DNA of 23,721 bases from a virus (IMGVR_UViG_3300025087_000297:1-23721); one strand, 5' to 3'; numbered from the stretch's first letter, positions 1 to 7,437 are shown. Notes: generated from the letters alone by a model not told the origin. Numbers and translations are program-made.

Positions 1-89
1 CTTATATTAAATAAATTTAATTTTATTGATTTCCACTTTTCGGATTTATAAAAATCAACACGTTCCTGTTCTGTAAAATATTTACTCAT
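1..89 (-). CDS. Probable HNH endonuclease, N-terminus only (runs off the window)
   Basis: Reading leftward, an open frame starts with ATG at base 89 and continues without a stop to base 1, giving 29 residues. They begin MSKYFTEQERVDFYKSEKW. A FYKS..W segment near the N-terminus is common in small phage HNH endonucleases, but the catalytic part lies outside the window, so the family is inferred. The start overlaps the last bases of the upstream leftward gene (stop at 82-84), which suggests translational coupling. No structured RNA leader like those before the four + strand endonucleases is present here. Confidence 0.5.
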   Translation of the reverse strand, partial: MSKYFTEQERVDFYKSEKWKSIKLNLFNI

Positions 90-498
90 CTTCTTTATTC
101 TCTAAACTTTTATTTCTAGCATCGATAAACATTTCCTTTATTTTTTTCATTCCAAGTTTATCAGGATTTCTCCGATTATTATAAATGAAATCAGAAAGTT
201 GACTGTATATGTATTCATAATTATTAATTTTAATACGCCTTTTATTAGTTTTGCCTTGATTTAATATTTTTATATATCCCCAATCATTCAATATTTTTAT
301 ATTCCTAGTTACAGTTCTTTCTTCTTGGCAGGCCATTAGTCCTAGAAAAGCATTATTGGCCCAACAACTTTCTTTATTCTTATAAAGATAAAATATGCCA
401 AACAGAGACTTGGCACTTTCCGGGATGTTCGGGTTGAAAAGTAATTCTGTCGGGCAACATAAAATTTTTGGCCTTTTGCTAATTTTTAATTCTTCCAC
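82..498 (-). CDS. Winged-helix/HTH DNA-binding protein, possible replication or transcription regulator
   Basis: A 138-residue leftward gene. Residues about 18-80 read like a winged-helix domain of the type used by phage and plasmid replication proteins: an LLFNP..PESAKSLFGIFYLY segment, then an N-x-A-FLGLMACQEERTVTRNI recognition-type helix, then a GYIKI wing. The C-terminal third is basic and then acidic, ending in KNKEDE. It is the first gene behind the leftward promoter at 545-573, and the divergent promoter at 976-1005 shares a 13-base segment with that promoter. It could therefore regulate both directions, but that is inference. It could equally be a small replisome organiser. Family membership is moderately sure; the role is unknown. 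Confidence 0.6.
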   Translation of the reverse strand: MEELKISKRPKILCCPTELLFNPNIPESAKSLFGIFYLYKNKESCWANNAFLGLMACQEERTVTRNIKILNDWGYIKILNQGKTNKRRIKINNYEYIYSQLSDFIYNNRRNPDKLGMKKIKEMFIDARNKSLENKEDE

Positions 499-544
499 AT
501 TCTCTCCTTTATCTGTTTATTGTGATTAACTGCTGTAGACTCAT

Positions 545-573
545 ATAGTAAGAACTATAGTTAAATTTGTCAA
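545..573 (-). promoter_or_regulatory. Sigma70-like promoter, leftward
   Basis: On the minus strand a perfect -35 TTGACA (568-573) is followed after exactly 17 bases by TACTAT as -10 (545-550). The spacer contains the palindrome AACTATAGTT. It points at the leftward winged-helix gene, whose start is about 45 bases downstream. Confidence 0.7.
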
Positions 574-639
574 GTGGCAATGTAAACTTTTACAAAAATT
601 ATCTGGAAACTATAGAAAACAACAGTATTTCGACTATAG
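553..639. repeat. Palindrome AACTATAGTT and two ACTATAG half-sites
   Basis: AACTATAGTT at 553-562 is a perfect 10-base palindrome between the -10 and -35 of the leftward promoter. The half-sequence ACTATAG recurs at 609-615 and 633-639, 24 bases apart. The location inside a promoter spacer suggests operator sites for a repressor. The binding protein is not known; the adjacent winged-helix protein is a candidate. Confidence 0.4.
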
Positions 640-706
640 ATAATGGTTACTACCGTATTCAATAAACTTTTAATGTAGTAAGTCTTTTATACTTTATTCT
701 ACGAGC

Positions 707-733
707 ATGCTTTTTATTTACATAAAAAAGCAT
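707..733. other. AT-rich hairpin in the divergent region
   Basis: ATGCTTTTTAT (707-717) pairs with ATAAAAAAGCAT (722-733) across a four-base loop, with one bulged A. The stem has T-runs on both strands and could act as a weak bidirectional terminator or a cruciform. No function is shown by the sequence alone. Confidence 0.4.
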
Positions 734-827
734 ATACGCAATAGCACGAAATTCAAAATCGTAACACGCATAATTTAACACGTAACACAACCAAACACAA
801 GTACAATATTACACCATAACCATAGCG

Positions 828-867
828 TTGGTTGCTAGCGCAACCAAGTGACGATGCTACGCATCGT
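828..867. other. Two tandem perfect hairpins
   Basis: TTGGTTGC (828-835) pairs with GCAACCAA (840-847) over a TAGC loop. Three bases later ACGATGC (851-857) pairs with GCATCGT (861-867) over a TAC loop. Both stems are GC-richer than the surrounding DNA. They could be part of an untranslated RNA, a protein-binding site or an origin structure. They lie 110-150 bases upstream of the rightward promoter, so they are not in that transcript. Confidence 0.5.
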
Positions 868-975
868 GTGCTACTATTTTCAATGATTTTGTTTCAACTA
901 TTTTATATTCCTTGTTGTACTAAATAAAATTGTTAAAGTTATTCCGGTTCCGCGCCGATAAGATATGTTAATCAC

Positions 976-1005
976 TTGACAAATTGATAAACATGATTAT
1001 ATTAT
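976..1005 (+). promoter_or_regulatory. Sigma70-like promoter, rightward
   Basis: TTGACA (976-981) is followed after 18 bases by TATTAT (1000-1005); TATATT at 998-1003 gives an alternative with a 16-base spacer. The -35 sits within CACTTGACAAATT (973-985), which is identical, on the other strand, to the -35 region of the leftward promoter. It would drive the rightward gene series starting at 1044. Confidence 0.7.
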
Positions 1006-1043
1006 GCTGTAACGCAGTTAAAACTAAATAAACGGAGTAACAC

Positions 1044-1349
1044 ATGGTTGAAAACATTTTCTATTGGACTGGTGTAGTGATTTGGTGGTCGATATGTTTT
1101 TCTGCTATTGGCGTAGTTATAGCAACTACAATAGTTGCCCCAATTCTATCATATCTACGTATAAAGAAATATTTTTGGCAATGGAAATGGGGTTCCGAAT
1201 TAGCCCATACTGGATTAACACAAGAGGATGTGAGATATGCCCTTGCTTATGCTAAAACTCCTAATGGAGTGTCAATACAAGAAATTCCTGCTTGGGTCGA
1301 ACAAGTAAAAACTAGGACCGTCTCAGCTAGAAAACTCAGTAAGCAGTAA
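1044..1349 (+). CDS. Small membrane protein of unknown function
   Basis: 101 residues. Residues about 5-36 are a continuous hydrophobic stretch rich in W, I, V and A that would cross the membrane once. The remaining 65 residues are soluble and basic (ending ARKLSKQ) and would face the cytoplasm if the positive-inside rule holds (KK at about 41-42). A GGAG ribosome-binding site lies about 9 bases before the ATG. It is the first gene behind the rightward promoter. I do not recognise a family. Confidence 0.7.
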   Translation: MVENIFYWTGVVIWWSICFSAIGVVIATTIVAPILSYLRIKKYFWQWKWGSELAHTGLTQEDVRYALAYAKTPNGVSIQEIPAWVEQVKTRTVSARKLSKQ

Positions 1350-1372
1350 AATTAACTAAATACTGGAGCATT

Positions 1373-2281
1373 ATGAAAACATTTGACTCATCGCAAGATA
1401 AAATTGAATATAGTAAAGAATTGATTCGCTGTTGGTACGAAGCATGGGACGGAAAAGTATGTGTTTCCTTTTCTGGAGGGAAAGACAGCACTGTATTAAT
1501 GCATTTGGCCCGTTCTGTTCATCCAGATATTATTGGCTTGTTCTCGAACACTGGCCTAGAATACCCTGAAGTAGTTGCCCACGTAAAATCATTTGATAAT
1601 ATTATCATGGTTCGCCCTAAGAAAAATTTTAAATGGGTTTTAGAAAACAAAGGCTACCCTGTAATAAGTAAAAAAGTAGCAAGAGGTATTTCCGATTTAC
1701 AAAACTCACATGAAGGGAATCAAGACACCTGTAATTTAAGAATAACGGGATATAATAAAAAAGGAGTTTATTGCCCATCATTCAAGTTACCAAAGAAGTG
1801 GTTAAAATTGGCCGATGCCCCTTTTAAGATTTCTGATAGTTGTTGTAATTATATTAAAAAAGAACCGATGAAAAGAATCCACAAAGAATTAGGGCTTCAC
1901 CCAATAACAGGACAAATGATTTCTGAGGGGGGGCAAAGAGAATTTGCACTTAAAAATCAACAATGTAATGCTTACGAATTAAAAAGCCCAATATCTAACC
2001 CTATGTCGTACTGGGATGAACAAGACGTTCTTGAGTATATTATTAAATATGATATTAAAATTCCATCTGTTTATGGAGATATAGTAAAAGATGAAAATGG
2101 GAATTTAATTACCACCGGTGAAAAGAGAACAGGTTGTATGTTTTGCATGTTTGGGGTTCATCTTGAAAAAGGCGAAAATAGGTTTGAGAGGATGAAAAGA
2201 ACACACCCTCAACAATACGACTTTATTATTAATAAATTAAATGCAAAAGAGGTTCTGGATTACTTGAATATTAAATATTAA
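1373..2281 (+). CDS. PP-loop protein of the PAPS-reductase family with an iron-sulfur cysteine pattern
   Basis: 302 residues. The PP-loop SGGKDST at residues 34-40 binds the pyrophosphate of ATP or an adenylylated nucleotide. FSNTGLEYPE further on matches the (D/N)TGLE-(F/Y)PE segment of PAPS reductases. A CC pair at residues 157-158 and C-x2-C at 255-258 reproduce the CC...CxxC arrangement that holds a 4Fe-4S cluster in bacterial APS reductases. The C-terminal redox-cysteine motif of true reductases (ECG-x-H) is absent; the protein ends in LNIKY. It may therefore act in nucleic-acid thiolation or another adenylation reaction rather than sulfate assimilation; DndC of phosphorothioation systems has the same fold. 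No dnd partners are visible here. Family call strong, role uncertain. Confidence 0.85.
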   Translation: MKTFDSSQDKIEYSKELIRCWYEAWDGKVCVSFSGGKDSTVLMHLARSVHPDIIGLFSNTGLEYPEVVAHVKSFDNIIMVRPKKNFKWVLENKGYPVISKKVARGISDLQNSHEGNQDTCNLRITGYNKKGVYCPSFKLPKKWLKLADAPFKISDSCCNYIKKEPMKRIHKELGLHPITGQMISEGGQREFALKNQQCNAYELKSPISNPMSYWDEQDVLEYIIKYDIKIPSVYGDIVKDENGNLITTGEKRTGCMFCMFGVHLEKGENRFERMKRTHPQQYDFIINKLNAKEVLDYLNIKY

Positions 2282-2293
2282 GCAGGAAAGGAA

Positions 2294-2482
2294 ATGAGCA
2301 CAACAAAATTCAACGAAGATGATTTATTCAGTAAAGGTAAAAAACGTAATCACAAACAAGATAATAAGAAAACAAAAGAATTGAGGGATAGATATAGTAA
2401 AATACAAAAATATAAACAAGAAGACGATAAAGCACTTGAACAAATCGACAAGTATTGGAAAGGTAAAGAGGTTATTGAATAA
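2294..2482 (+). CDS. Small charged hypothetical protein
   Basis: 62 residues, almost entirely charged or polar (many K, D, E and Q), probably helical from about residue 15 onward, with no cysteines and no membrane segment. An AGGAAAGGAA ribosome-binding stretch lies just before the ATG, 12 bases after the PP-loop gene, so the two are likely co-transcribed. No family recognised. Confidence 0.65.
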   Translation: MSTTKFNEDDLFSKGKKRNHKQDNKKTKELRDRYSKIQKYKQEDDKALEQIDKYWKGKEVIE

Positions 2483-2553
2483 AATAATTAAAGTTTTTAC
2501 TTAATTATGCCGATAAGGAAATTTAAGACTAAAGAGGCCTAAAATAAACTAAA

Positions 2554-2730
2554 ATGCAAGAAATAATTGAAAGACTAAAAGAAGTTAAATATTCACTGCA
2601 AGATGAACTGAGTAATAACGATGATTTTATTGAATTTTTCCCTGAATCAGAGGCGATAATTGCGATAAAAAACGATCAAATTACTGAATTTATTGAATAT
2701 TTAGACGAAATACTTGAAGAATTCCAGTAA
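2554..2730 (+). CDS. Small acidic hypothetical protein
   Basis: A 58-residue frame starting ATG at 2554: MQEIIERLKEVKYSLQDEL at the start and DEILEEFQ at the end. It is acidic and predicted all-helical. It fills the space between the 62-residue gene and terS and ends six bases before the terS start. The ribosome-binding site is weak (AAGAGG at 2532-2537, about 16 bases upstream), which lowers confidence. Confidence 0.5.
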   Translation: MQEIIERLKEVKYSLQDELSNNDDFIEFFPESEAIIAIKNDQITEFIEYLDEILEEFQ

Positions 2731-2736
2731 ATAACT

Positions 2737-3390
2737 ATGAACTCAGAAGAAAAAGAACGATTTATGCAGGATTCGCTTGAATTAGTGCAAAATGCTGATT
2801 TTAGCGTTGATGAGTATAATTCAGCCTTGAAAGAATTAGCTACGATCAAAGAAGATGAAGATCTTCCAGTTAGAGTTCAAAGATTTTGCGCTGAATACGT
2901 AAGTACCTATAGCGGTGAAAAAGCCGCAAGAGCAGTAGGATATCCTCCTTGGAATGCTCAAGTATTTGGAGCTAGACTCTTAGCCAATCGACTTGTTCAG
3001 AAAGAAATTGAACGCCTCCAGAAGAAAATCACCAAAAAATTACAAATTACCCAAGAAAGAGTCCTAGCTGAATACGCACACGTTGGATATAGCAATTTTG
3101 CAAATTATTATGACGAAGAAGGGAAGCTAATCCCGATTCATCTACTGGACAGAGAACACGCAGCGGCAATTCAGGATATTGTCTATGACCGCAGAGGAAA
3201 TATAAAGGGATATAAACTTATCGGGAAGACTGTAGCATTAGATGCTTTGTCTAAGACGCTTGGGATGTTTGATAAGGATTCAGAAAGGACGTTGCCTGTT
3301 GATTTTAAGCAGTTCTGTGCTTTGTTGCCTCCTGAAATTCAAGAAAATATTCGCGTTGGGATGGCGAAGAGAATAGGTCAAAAGAAATGA
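2737..3390 (+). CDS. terS: Terminase small subunit
   Basis: 217 residues. Residues about 45-165 match the Terminase_2 pattern: a RFCAEYVSTYSGEKAARAVGY segment forming the DNA-binding helix-turn-helix, a helix with KEIERLQKK, then a middle region with VLAEYAHVGYSNFANYYD and a late TVALDALSKTLGMFDKD typical of these proteins. It recognises the packaging site and hands DNA to the large subunit. The large subunit lies downstream, separated by a small gene and an endonuclease insert, which supports the call. Confidence 0.85.
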   Translation: MNSEEKERFMQDSLELVQNADFSVDEYNSALKELATIKEDEDLPVRVQRFCAEYVSTYSGEKAARAVGYPPWNAQVFGARLLANRLVQKEIERLQKKITKKLQITQERVLAEYAHVGYSNFANYYDEEGKLIPIHLLDREHAAAIQDIVYDRRGNIKGYKLIGKTVALDALSKTLGMFDKDSERTLPVDFKQFCALLPPEIQENIRVGMAKRIGQKK

Positions 3391-3566
3391 TGGATTATAT
3401 TATTTCCACTTGTAAGATTGGGGATTATTTTAGATCGTTCTTCTGTACTGAAGATAGAACTGAGCGATTGTGTGAGTGCCAGGGTGGTCATAAGACTGCT
3501 GATGAGGCGTTGTGGTGTCAAGTTGCGGTGAAGAATGGAATTCATTTAGTTGTGAATTATAGGTAG
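3387..3566 (+). CDS. Small cysteine-containing hypothetical protein
   Basis: A 59-residue frame starting at ATG 3387, overlapping the terS stop by ATGA, a usual sign of translational coupling. The product begins MMDYIISTCKIGDYFRSFFC, has C-E-C at residues 29-31 and a HKTADEALWC segment, and ends in VVNYR. Five cysteines in 59 residues suggest possible metal binding, but no known motif is clear. A second start at 3390 is possible. Confidence 0.5.
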   Translation: MMDYIISTCKIGDYFRSFFCTEDRTERLCECQGGHKTADEALWCQVAVKNGIHLVVNYR

Positions 3567-3586
3567 ATTTGGTAGGTGTATGGTGT

Positions 3587-3670
3587 AGTGGATAGGGGGC
3601 ACCCGACAAGTAGAGAAATCCTTGCTCTATTTCCACTTTTAGTAATAAGGAACGCTTGAAGGAGGCGTAG
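3587..3670 (+). ncRNA. Structured RNA leader of endonuclease unit, copy 1
   Basis: Three-way junction with pseudoknot upstream of the broken HNH gene. P1: AGTGG 3587-3591 with CCACT 3633-3637. P2: GGG 595-597 with CCC 602-604 (add 3000). P3: AAGTAGAG 3608-3615 with CTCTATTT 3625-3632. Conserved joints ATA (before P2) and GAC (after P2). Pseudoknot: loop TCCTT 3619-3623 with AAGGA 3647-3651. A further hairpin, ACGC 3652-3655 with GCGT 3665-3668, encloses the GGAGG ribosome-binding site. The same plan recurs in three other copies in this window with different helix sequences. Function is inferred to be control of endonuclease translation. Confidence 0.8.
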
Positions 3671-4526
3671 ATGGAAGAGATTAAAACGAAGAAGTGCAGA
3701 GTTTGTGGTGAAGAAAAGGAATTAGATGCTTTTGTCAATCATAAAGGCTGTAAATTTGGAAAGGACACTTTATGTAAAGAATGTAGACAAATTTATTTAA
3801 AAAGTTCTCCAAATGTTCATAAGTCTGATAGCGGTAAAAAATATTACGAAAATAATAAAGAAAAGCATAAAATAGGCGGTAAGAAGTGGTACGAGAAAAA
3901 TAGAGATAAGATATTAAGTGATGAAAAAATTAGAAGAGAAGAGAAGAGAAGAGAATAAAAGTTTATTCCAAGAAAGAGGTAAAAAATATTACGAAAATAA
4001 CAAGGAATATGTGCTATAGAGATCTAAAAAATATAGGAATAGCTCAGCTCTTTATGAAACATATAAAAATAAATTAACAATTGATGAGGAGCCAATTTGC
4101 GATGAAAACGGATTTATTATGTGTAGATGTTATCATTGCAAAGAGTATTTTATCCCAAATAACGGACAGGTATCAAATAGACTTAATTCGTTAAATAATA
4201 ATAACGATGGGAAAGAAATTCATTTATATTGTTGTGATGAGCATAAATTATCGTGTGGCGTATACAGAGCAAGAACAACGCCAAGAGAATTGAGGAATAT
4301 AACAAAAAGAGCACGTTGCAACCAGCCCATTAATCGCAAAGCATTACTGGATAACCAAGAAGACGAATTTGGCTATACCTACTGTGAAAAATGCGGCAGG
4401 CCTCTTCCGCGAGAAGAATTAATCATCCATCACAACATAATGGTTGGCAAAGACCATACAATGGCTGATGATATGAGCCATCAAATAATAGTATGTGATG
4501 AATGCCATGAACATAAAGGTTGTTAA
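3671..4526 (+). pseudogene. Decayed HNH homing endonuclease (frameshift plus stop)
   Basis: The N-terminal frame (3671-3958) starts MEEIKTKKCRVCGEEKELDAF and is clearly paralogous to the intact gene at 8923. It breaks in an AAGAG repeat at about 3930-3950, a likely slippage site. The continuing frame carries KKYYENNKEY, meets an in-frame TAG at 4017-4019, then resumes with the conserved C-terminal part through 4526: CRCYHCKEYF, CEKCGRPLP, the HH of the HNH site (IIHHN), and DDMSHQIIVCDECHEHKGC. Two independent lesions make a functional full-length product unlikely. The C-terminal half could still be made from ATG 4119, keeping all HNH residues but not the N-terminal zinc finger. It sits between terS and terL and its end overlaps the terL start. 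Confidence 0.8.
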
Positions 4527-6268
4527 TGACAAATTTAGACGATCAAGCATTAGATTATTTAATAAGTGCATTTGGAGAAGACCAAGTAGCTAATTTACTC
4601 CATGGAGACTTAAAAAAATACCAAGAAAATCCGATTGAATTTTTAGAAAAAGAATTAGGTGTTAAAAATTTATATGATGATTTAATTCGGGTGGCAAATA
4701 GTGTAAAGGACAATAAAATTACCTTGGCTATGTCATCGAATGGGACTGGCAAAACATTTATCGCTTCTCATTTGGCAGCTTGGTTTTATTTATGCTTCCC
4801 TGATTCTCAGGTAATTTGTGCTGCGGCTCCACCAGAAGAAAATTTAAAACAGGGGTTGTTTAGTGAAATAGCAAATGTTTTTTATAGGTATAAAAAATCA
4901 TTATTTAAAAATCATGTATTGACTACGTTAAAAATAACTGATGATGTTAATGCAAAGGATGATGACGATGATATAAATTTAAAACATTTTTTAATCGGGA
5001 AGGCAATACCTACATCTGGAACCCCAGAACGCAGAAAAGCGTCCTTCAGCGGCAAGCACGCCAAATACCAACTGTACATAGTAGATGAGGCTGACGGGTG
5101 TCCCGATGAAATTTTTGAAGCGATTGACGGCTGCCTTAGCGGTAGTCACGTTCGTCTTTTAATGTTATATAACCCCCGCCAAAAATCTGGTTATACTTAT
5201 AAGGTTTGGAAAGATAAATTAGGACATATAGTTCATTTAAATGCACTGAATCACCCGAATGTTGTCACTGGTGAAGAAGTAATACATGGGGCAGTTAGCC
5301 GGGATAAAACGATTCAACGTATTATGGAATGGACTGTTCCAGTTAGAGAAGATGAAGAACCCGATGAGATTAATTGTTTTGAAGTTCCATCTTGCCTAGT
5401 AGGCGCTGTAGGTGTTTCAAGCTCAGGTAAAATTTACCCACCATTGGAGGGAGGATGGAGAAGAATAAAAGATTCTCAATTTGCAACGATTACACTAGGT
5501 CGATACCCTGCCGCTAGTCAAAATGCACTATTTAATGAAGTTGACATTGATAATGCGTTTACAAGATGGAAATTGTATAAAGCGCAATATGGCGATCAGG
5601 CAACAAATGGAATTAGACCCATACTCGGGATGGATGTCGCAGATGAAGGCGCAGATGACTCGTGTATTGCAATAAAATATGGAAATTTTGTTTCTAGTTT
5701 TATTCCGTGGTCTGGGATAAATCTTGATAGATCTGCGGATAGATTAGCTCAAACTTATTGTGATCTTAATGCATTACAGGCGCAGGTTGAGGCAGATGGT
5801 ATCGGTGCAGCTATTCCGCCGAAAGTAAGCTCAATGTTTTATTGGCAGTGTGAAAATATTAGTTGCGAAGGAGTTAATAAAACCTATCTTGATACTACAA
5901 TATTTCAATGTCCTATGTGTCACAAAGAAATGAAGAGACTTCATTTCAACATTAGAAAGGTATATGTCAGTTCTCCAAGTAATAAAAAGTGTGAATTTGG
6001 AAAGCTGGCCCTGACAAGGGATGAACTTGCATGGGCGGTGGCTGAATGGTTAAAAAAAGAACCAGCAGCTATGTTACCTGAAGATGCAGAATTGAAGGAA
6101 CAGATGTTATGTTATGACTATAAAGAAGATCCTAATTCTGGCAAAATCAAAGTAAGTGATAAAAAAACGATTAAGAAGAAATTAAGCGGCAAAAGTGATG
6201 ATAAATTTGCCGCTTTAAGAATGTGTTTCTACTCCCCAGCCGTTCCACACATAAGGATGATCGATTGA
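4526..6268 (+). CDS. terL: Terminase large subunit with zinc-ribbon insertion
   Basis: 580 residues from ATG 4526, which overlaps the preceding stop (TAATG); an in-frame TTG six bases earlier is less likely. The packaging ATPase has a Walker A SSNGTGKT at residues 70-77 and Walker B LYIVDEAD with D187/E188. The C-terminal nuclease domain shows the first catalytic Asp in GMDVADEG (D370), a VEADGIG segment, and a late KSDDKFAALR. Within the nuclease domain a C442-x4-C447...C462-x2-C465 set looks like an inserted zinc ribbon, which is not part of the usual TerL. The protein cuts concatemeric DNA and pumps it through the portal. Call strong. Confidence 0.9.
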   Translation: MTNLDDQALDYLISAFGEDQVANLLHGDLKKYQENPIEFLEKELGVKNLYDDLIRVANSVKDNKITLAMSSNGTGKTFIASHLAAWFYLCFPDSQVICAAAPPEENLKQGLFSEIANVFYRYKKSLFKNHVLTTLKITDDVNAKDDDDDINLKHFLIGKAIPTSGTPERRKASFSGKHAKYQLYIVDEADGCPDEIFEAIDGCLSGSHVRLLMLYNPRQKSGYTYKVWKDKLGHIVHLNALNHPNVVTGEEVIHGAVSRDKTIQRIMEWTVPVREDEEPDEINCFEVPSCLVGAVGVSSSGKIYPPLEGGWRRIKDSQFATITLGRYPAASQNALFNEVDIDNAFTRWKLYKAQYGDQATNGIRPILGMDVADEGADDSCIAIKYGNFVSSFIPWSGINLDRSADRLAQTYCDLNALQAQVEADGIGAAIPPKVSSMFYWQCENISCEGVNKTYLDTTIFQCPMCHKEMKRLHFNIRKVYVSSPSNKKCEFGKLALTRDELAWAVAEWLKKEPAAMLPEDAELKEQMLCYDYKEDPNSGKIKVSDKKTIKKKLSGKSDDKFAALRMCFYSPAVPHIRMID

Positions 6269-6654
6269 AAACCAAAAACTTAACAAATATAACAAACAAG
6301 TTATTAAAACCACTCCAACTTATAACACAAAGGTTAATTAAAGTATTTAACTACTTAACTTTTAATTTAACTATCCTCCTGAACAACAAAGAAGATAACT
6401 TTTATTTCTTCGCTAAACGACTTGAAATGGAATTCCCTAAAGGGTTAATGTTTGTATATGAAGGAATAAATTTTTATATCAAAGACTTCTGCCAGAACGA
6501 ATACGGCGAATGCTCTTTAAATTACAACGAAGATAAAATATCGGTTGTTTGCGAATATTATGATATTGAAAGTAAAATTTGGAATGAGAAAATAATGCAC
6601 GAAGATTTTGTCCGTAATAGATTTAATCAATTTAAGAAAATCATGGAACAGTAA
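6265..6654 (+). CDS. Hypothetical protein between terL and methyltransferase
   Basis: About 129 residues if started at TTG 6265, which overlaps the terL stop (ATTGA) and has AAGG 8 bases upstream. An ATG at 6223 would overlap terL by 46 bases and is less likely; ATG 6427 would give a shorter product. The N-terminus is basic and rich in N, L and T; the C-terminal 75 residues contain FPKGLMFVYEGINFYIKDF and FVRNRFNQFKKIMEQ and look like a small folded domain. No family recognised. The stop directly abuts the methyltransferase start. Confidence 0.55.
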   Translation: MKTKNLTNITNKLLKPLQLITQRLIKVFNYLTFNLTILLNNKEDNFYFFAKRLEMEFPKGLMFVYEGINFYIKDFCQNEYGECSLNYNEDKISVVCEYYDIESKIWNEKIMHEDFVRNRFNQFKKIMEQ

Positions 6655-7434
6655 ATGATAAATCTATATCAAGGTGATTGTTTAGAAGTAATGAAAGGCA
6701 TTCCTGATGGGAGTGTAGATGCTATTATCACCGATCCTCCTTACGGGACTACTGCTTGTAAATGGGATTCAGTTATCCCGTTTGAGGCTATGTGGGAGCA
6801 GCTAAAGAGGGTTATTAAACCTAATGGTGCTATTGTATTGTTCGGCAGTGAACCGTTTAGTAGTGCATTACGGATGAGTAATATAAAAATGTACAAATAT
6901 GATTGGGTGTGGAAGAAAAGCAAAGGGAGTAATTTTCCACATGCTCCTAATATGCCATTAAAAATAACCGAGAATATTTGTGTATTTTCTAAGGGAATTA
7001 TTGGACACTTATTGCAAGCCGGGGAAAAGAGAATGAATTATAATCCTCAAGGAATAAGGCCAGGAACTACGATTGTTAAACAAAACAAGAACACAAGCGA
7101 TCTTAAATATCATAGAGAATCACAAACTAACCATACTTCTGGATATACATGTAAAAATGAAAATTATCCCACTTGTGTAATAGAAATAAAAAGCGAAGGT
7201 AAGACTATTCACCCCACCCAAAAACCAGTAGCATTAATGGAATACTTAATTAAAACTTATACAAATGAATCAGAAACCGTATTAGATTTTACAATGGGCA
7301 GTGGCACAACAGGCGTAGCATGTAAAAACTTAAGTAGAAAATTTATAGGAATAGAAAAAGATTTAACCTATTTTAATATAGCTAAAGATAGAATCAACAA
7401 TACTCAAATTATACCAAATACAATCGAAGGATAA
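6655..7434 (+). CDS. DNA methyltransferase, beta class (N6-adenine or N4-cytosine)
   Basis: 259 residues. The catalytic motif DPPY is at residues 27-30 and the S-adenosylmethionine motif DFTMGSGTTG at 211-220, with the variable target-recognition region between them. This order defines the beta class (N6_N4_Mtase family). The HPTQKP segment just before the SAM motif is also typical. The enzyme would methylate an exocyclic amino group in a short DNA target, probably protecting phage DNA from host restriction or marking it for packaging. No cognate restriction enzyme is adjacent, so it is an orphan in this window. It starts right after the preceding stop. Confidence 0.9.
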   Translation: MINLYQGDCLEVMKGIPDGSVDAIITDPPYGTTACKWDSVIPFEAMWEQLKRVIKPNGAIVLFGSEPFSSALRMSNIKMYKYDWVWKKSKGSNFPHAPNMPLKITENICVFSKGIIGHLLQAGEKRMNYNPQGIRPGTTIVKQNKNTSDLKYHRESQTNHTSGYTCKNENYPTCVIEIKSEGKTIHPTQKPVALMEYLIKTYTNESETVLDFTMGSGTTGVACKNLSRKFIGIEKDLTYFNIAKDRINNTQIIPNTIEG

Positions 7435-7437
7435 CAT

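Larger units (their letters stand above)
499..1043. other. Gene-free divergent control region
   Basis: About 545 AT-rich bases between leftward and rightward genes, with no convincing gene on either strand. It holds one sigma70-like promoter in each direction, a 10-base palindrome with two further copies of its half, a long AT-rich hairpin, three TAACAC-type repeats (762-768, 776-782, 783-789) and two adjacent perfect hairpins (828-867). This density of symmetric elements is typical of an operator or replication-origin region, but nothing here proves an origin. Bases 870-960 show nothing I can name. Confidence 0.6.

Noticed and set aside
3587-3670. RNA leaders as guide RNAs of an IscB- or TnpB-like RNA-guided nuclease
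   Set aside because: The downstream proteins lack RuvC-like motifs and the long guide RNA these systems use. The leaders are about 85-95 bases and show no variable guide segment at an end.
4017-4019. In-frame TAG in the first HNH gene as evidence of stop-codon reassignment
   Set aside because: Other genes here end in TAG (for example 3566 and 20759) at sensible positions, and a separate frameshift is present in the same gene, so decay is the simpler reading.
3667-4526. Two separate real genes (3671-3958 and 4119-4526) instead of one broken gene
   Set aside because: Together with the intervening translated sequence they align end to end in order with the intact paralogue at 8923-9870, so one ancestral gene with two lesions fits better.
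6223-6264. ATG at 6223 as start of the gene before the methyltransferase
   Set aside because: It would overlap terL by 46 bases without a ribosome-binding site; TTG 6265 has AAGG at proper spacing and overlaps the terL stop.
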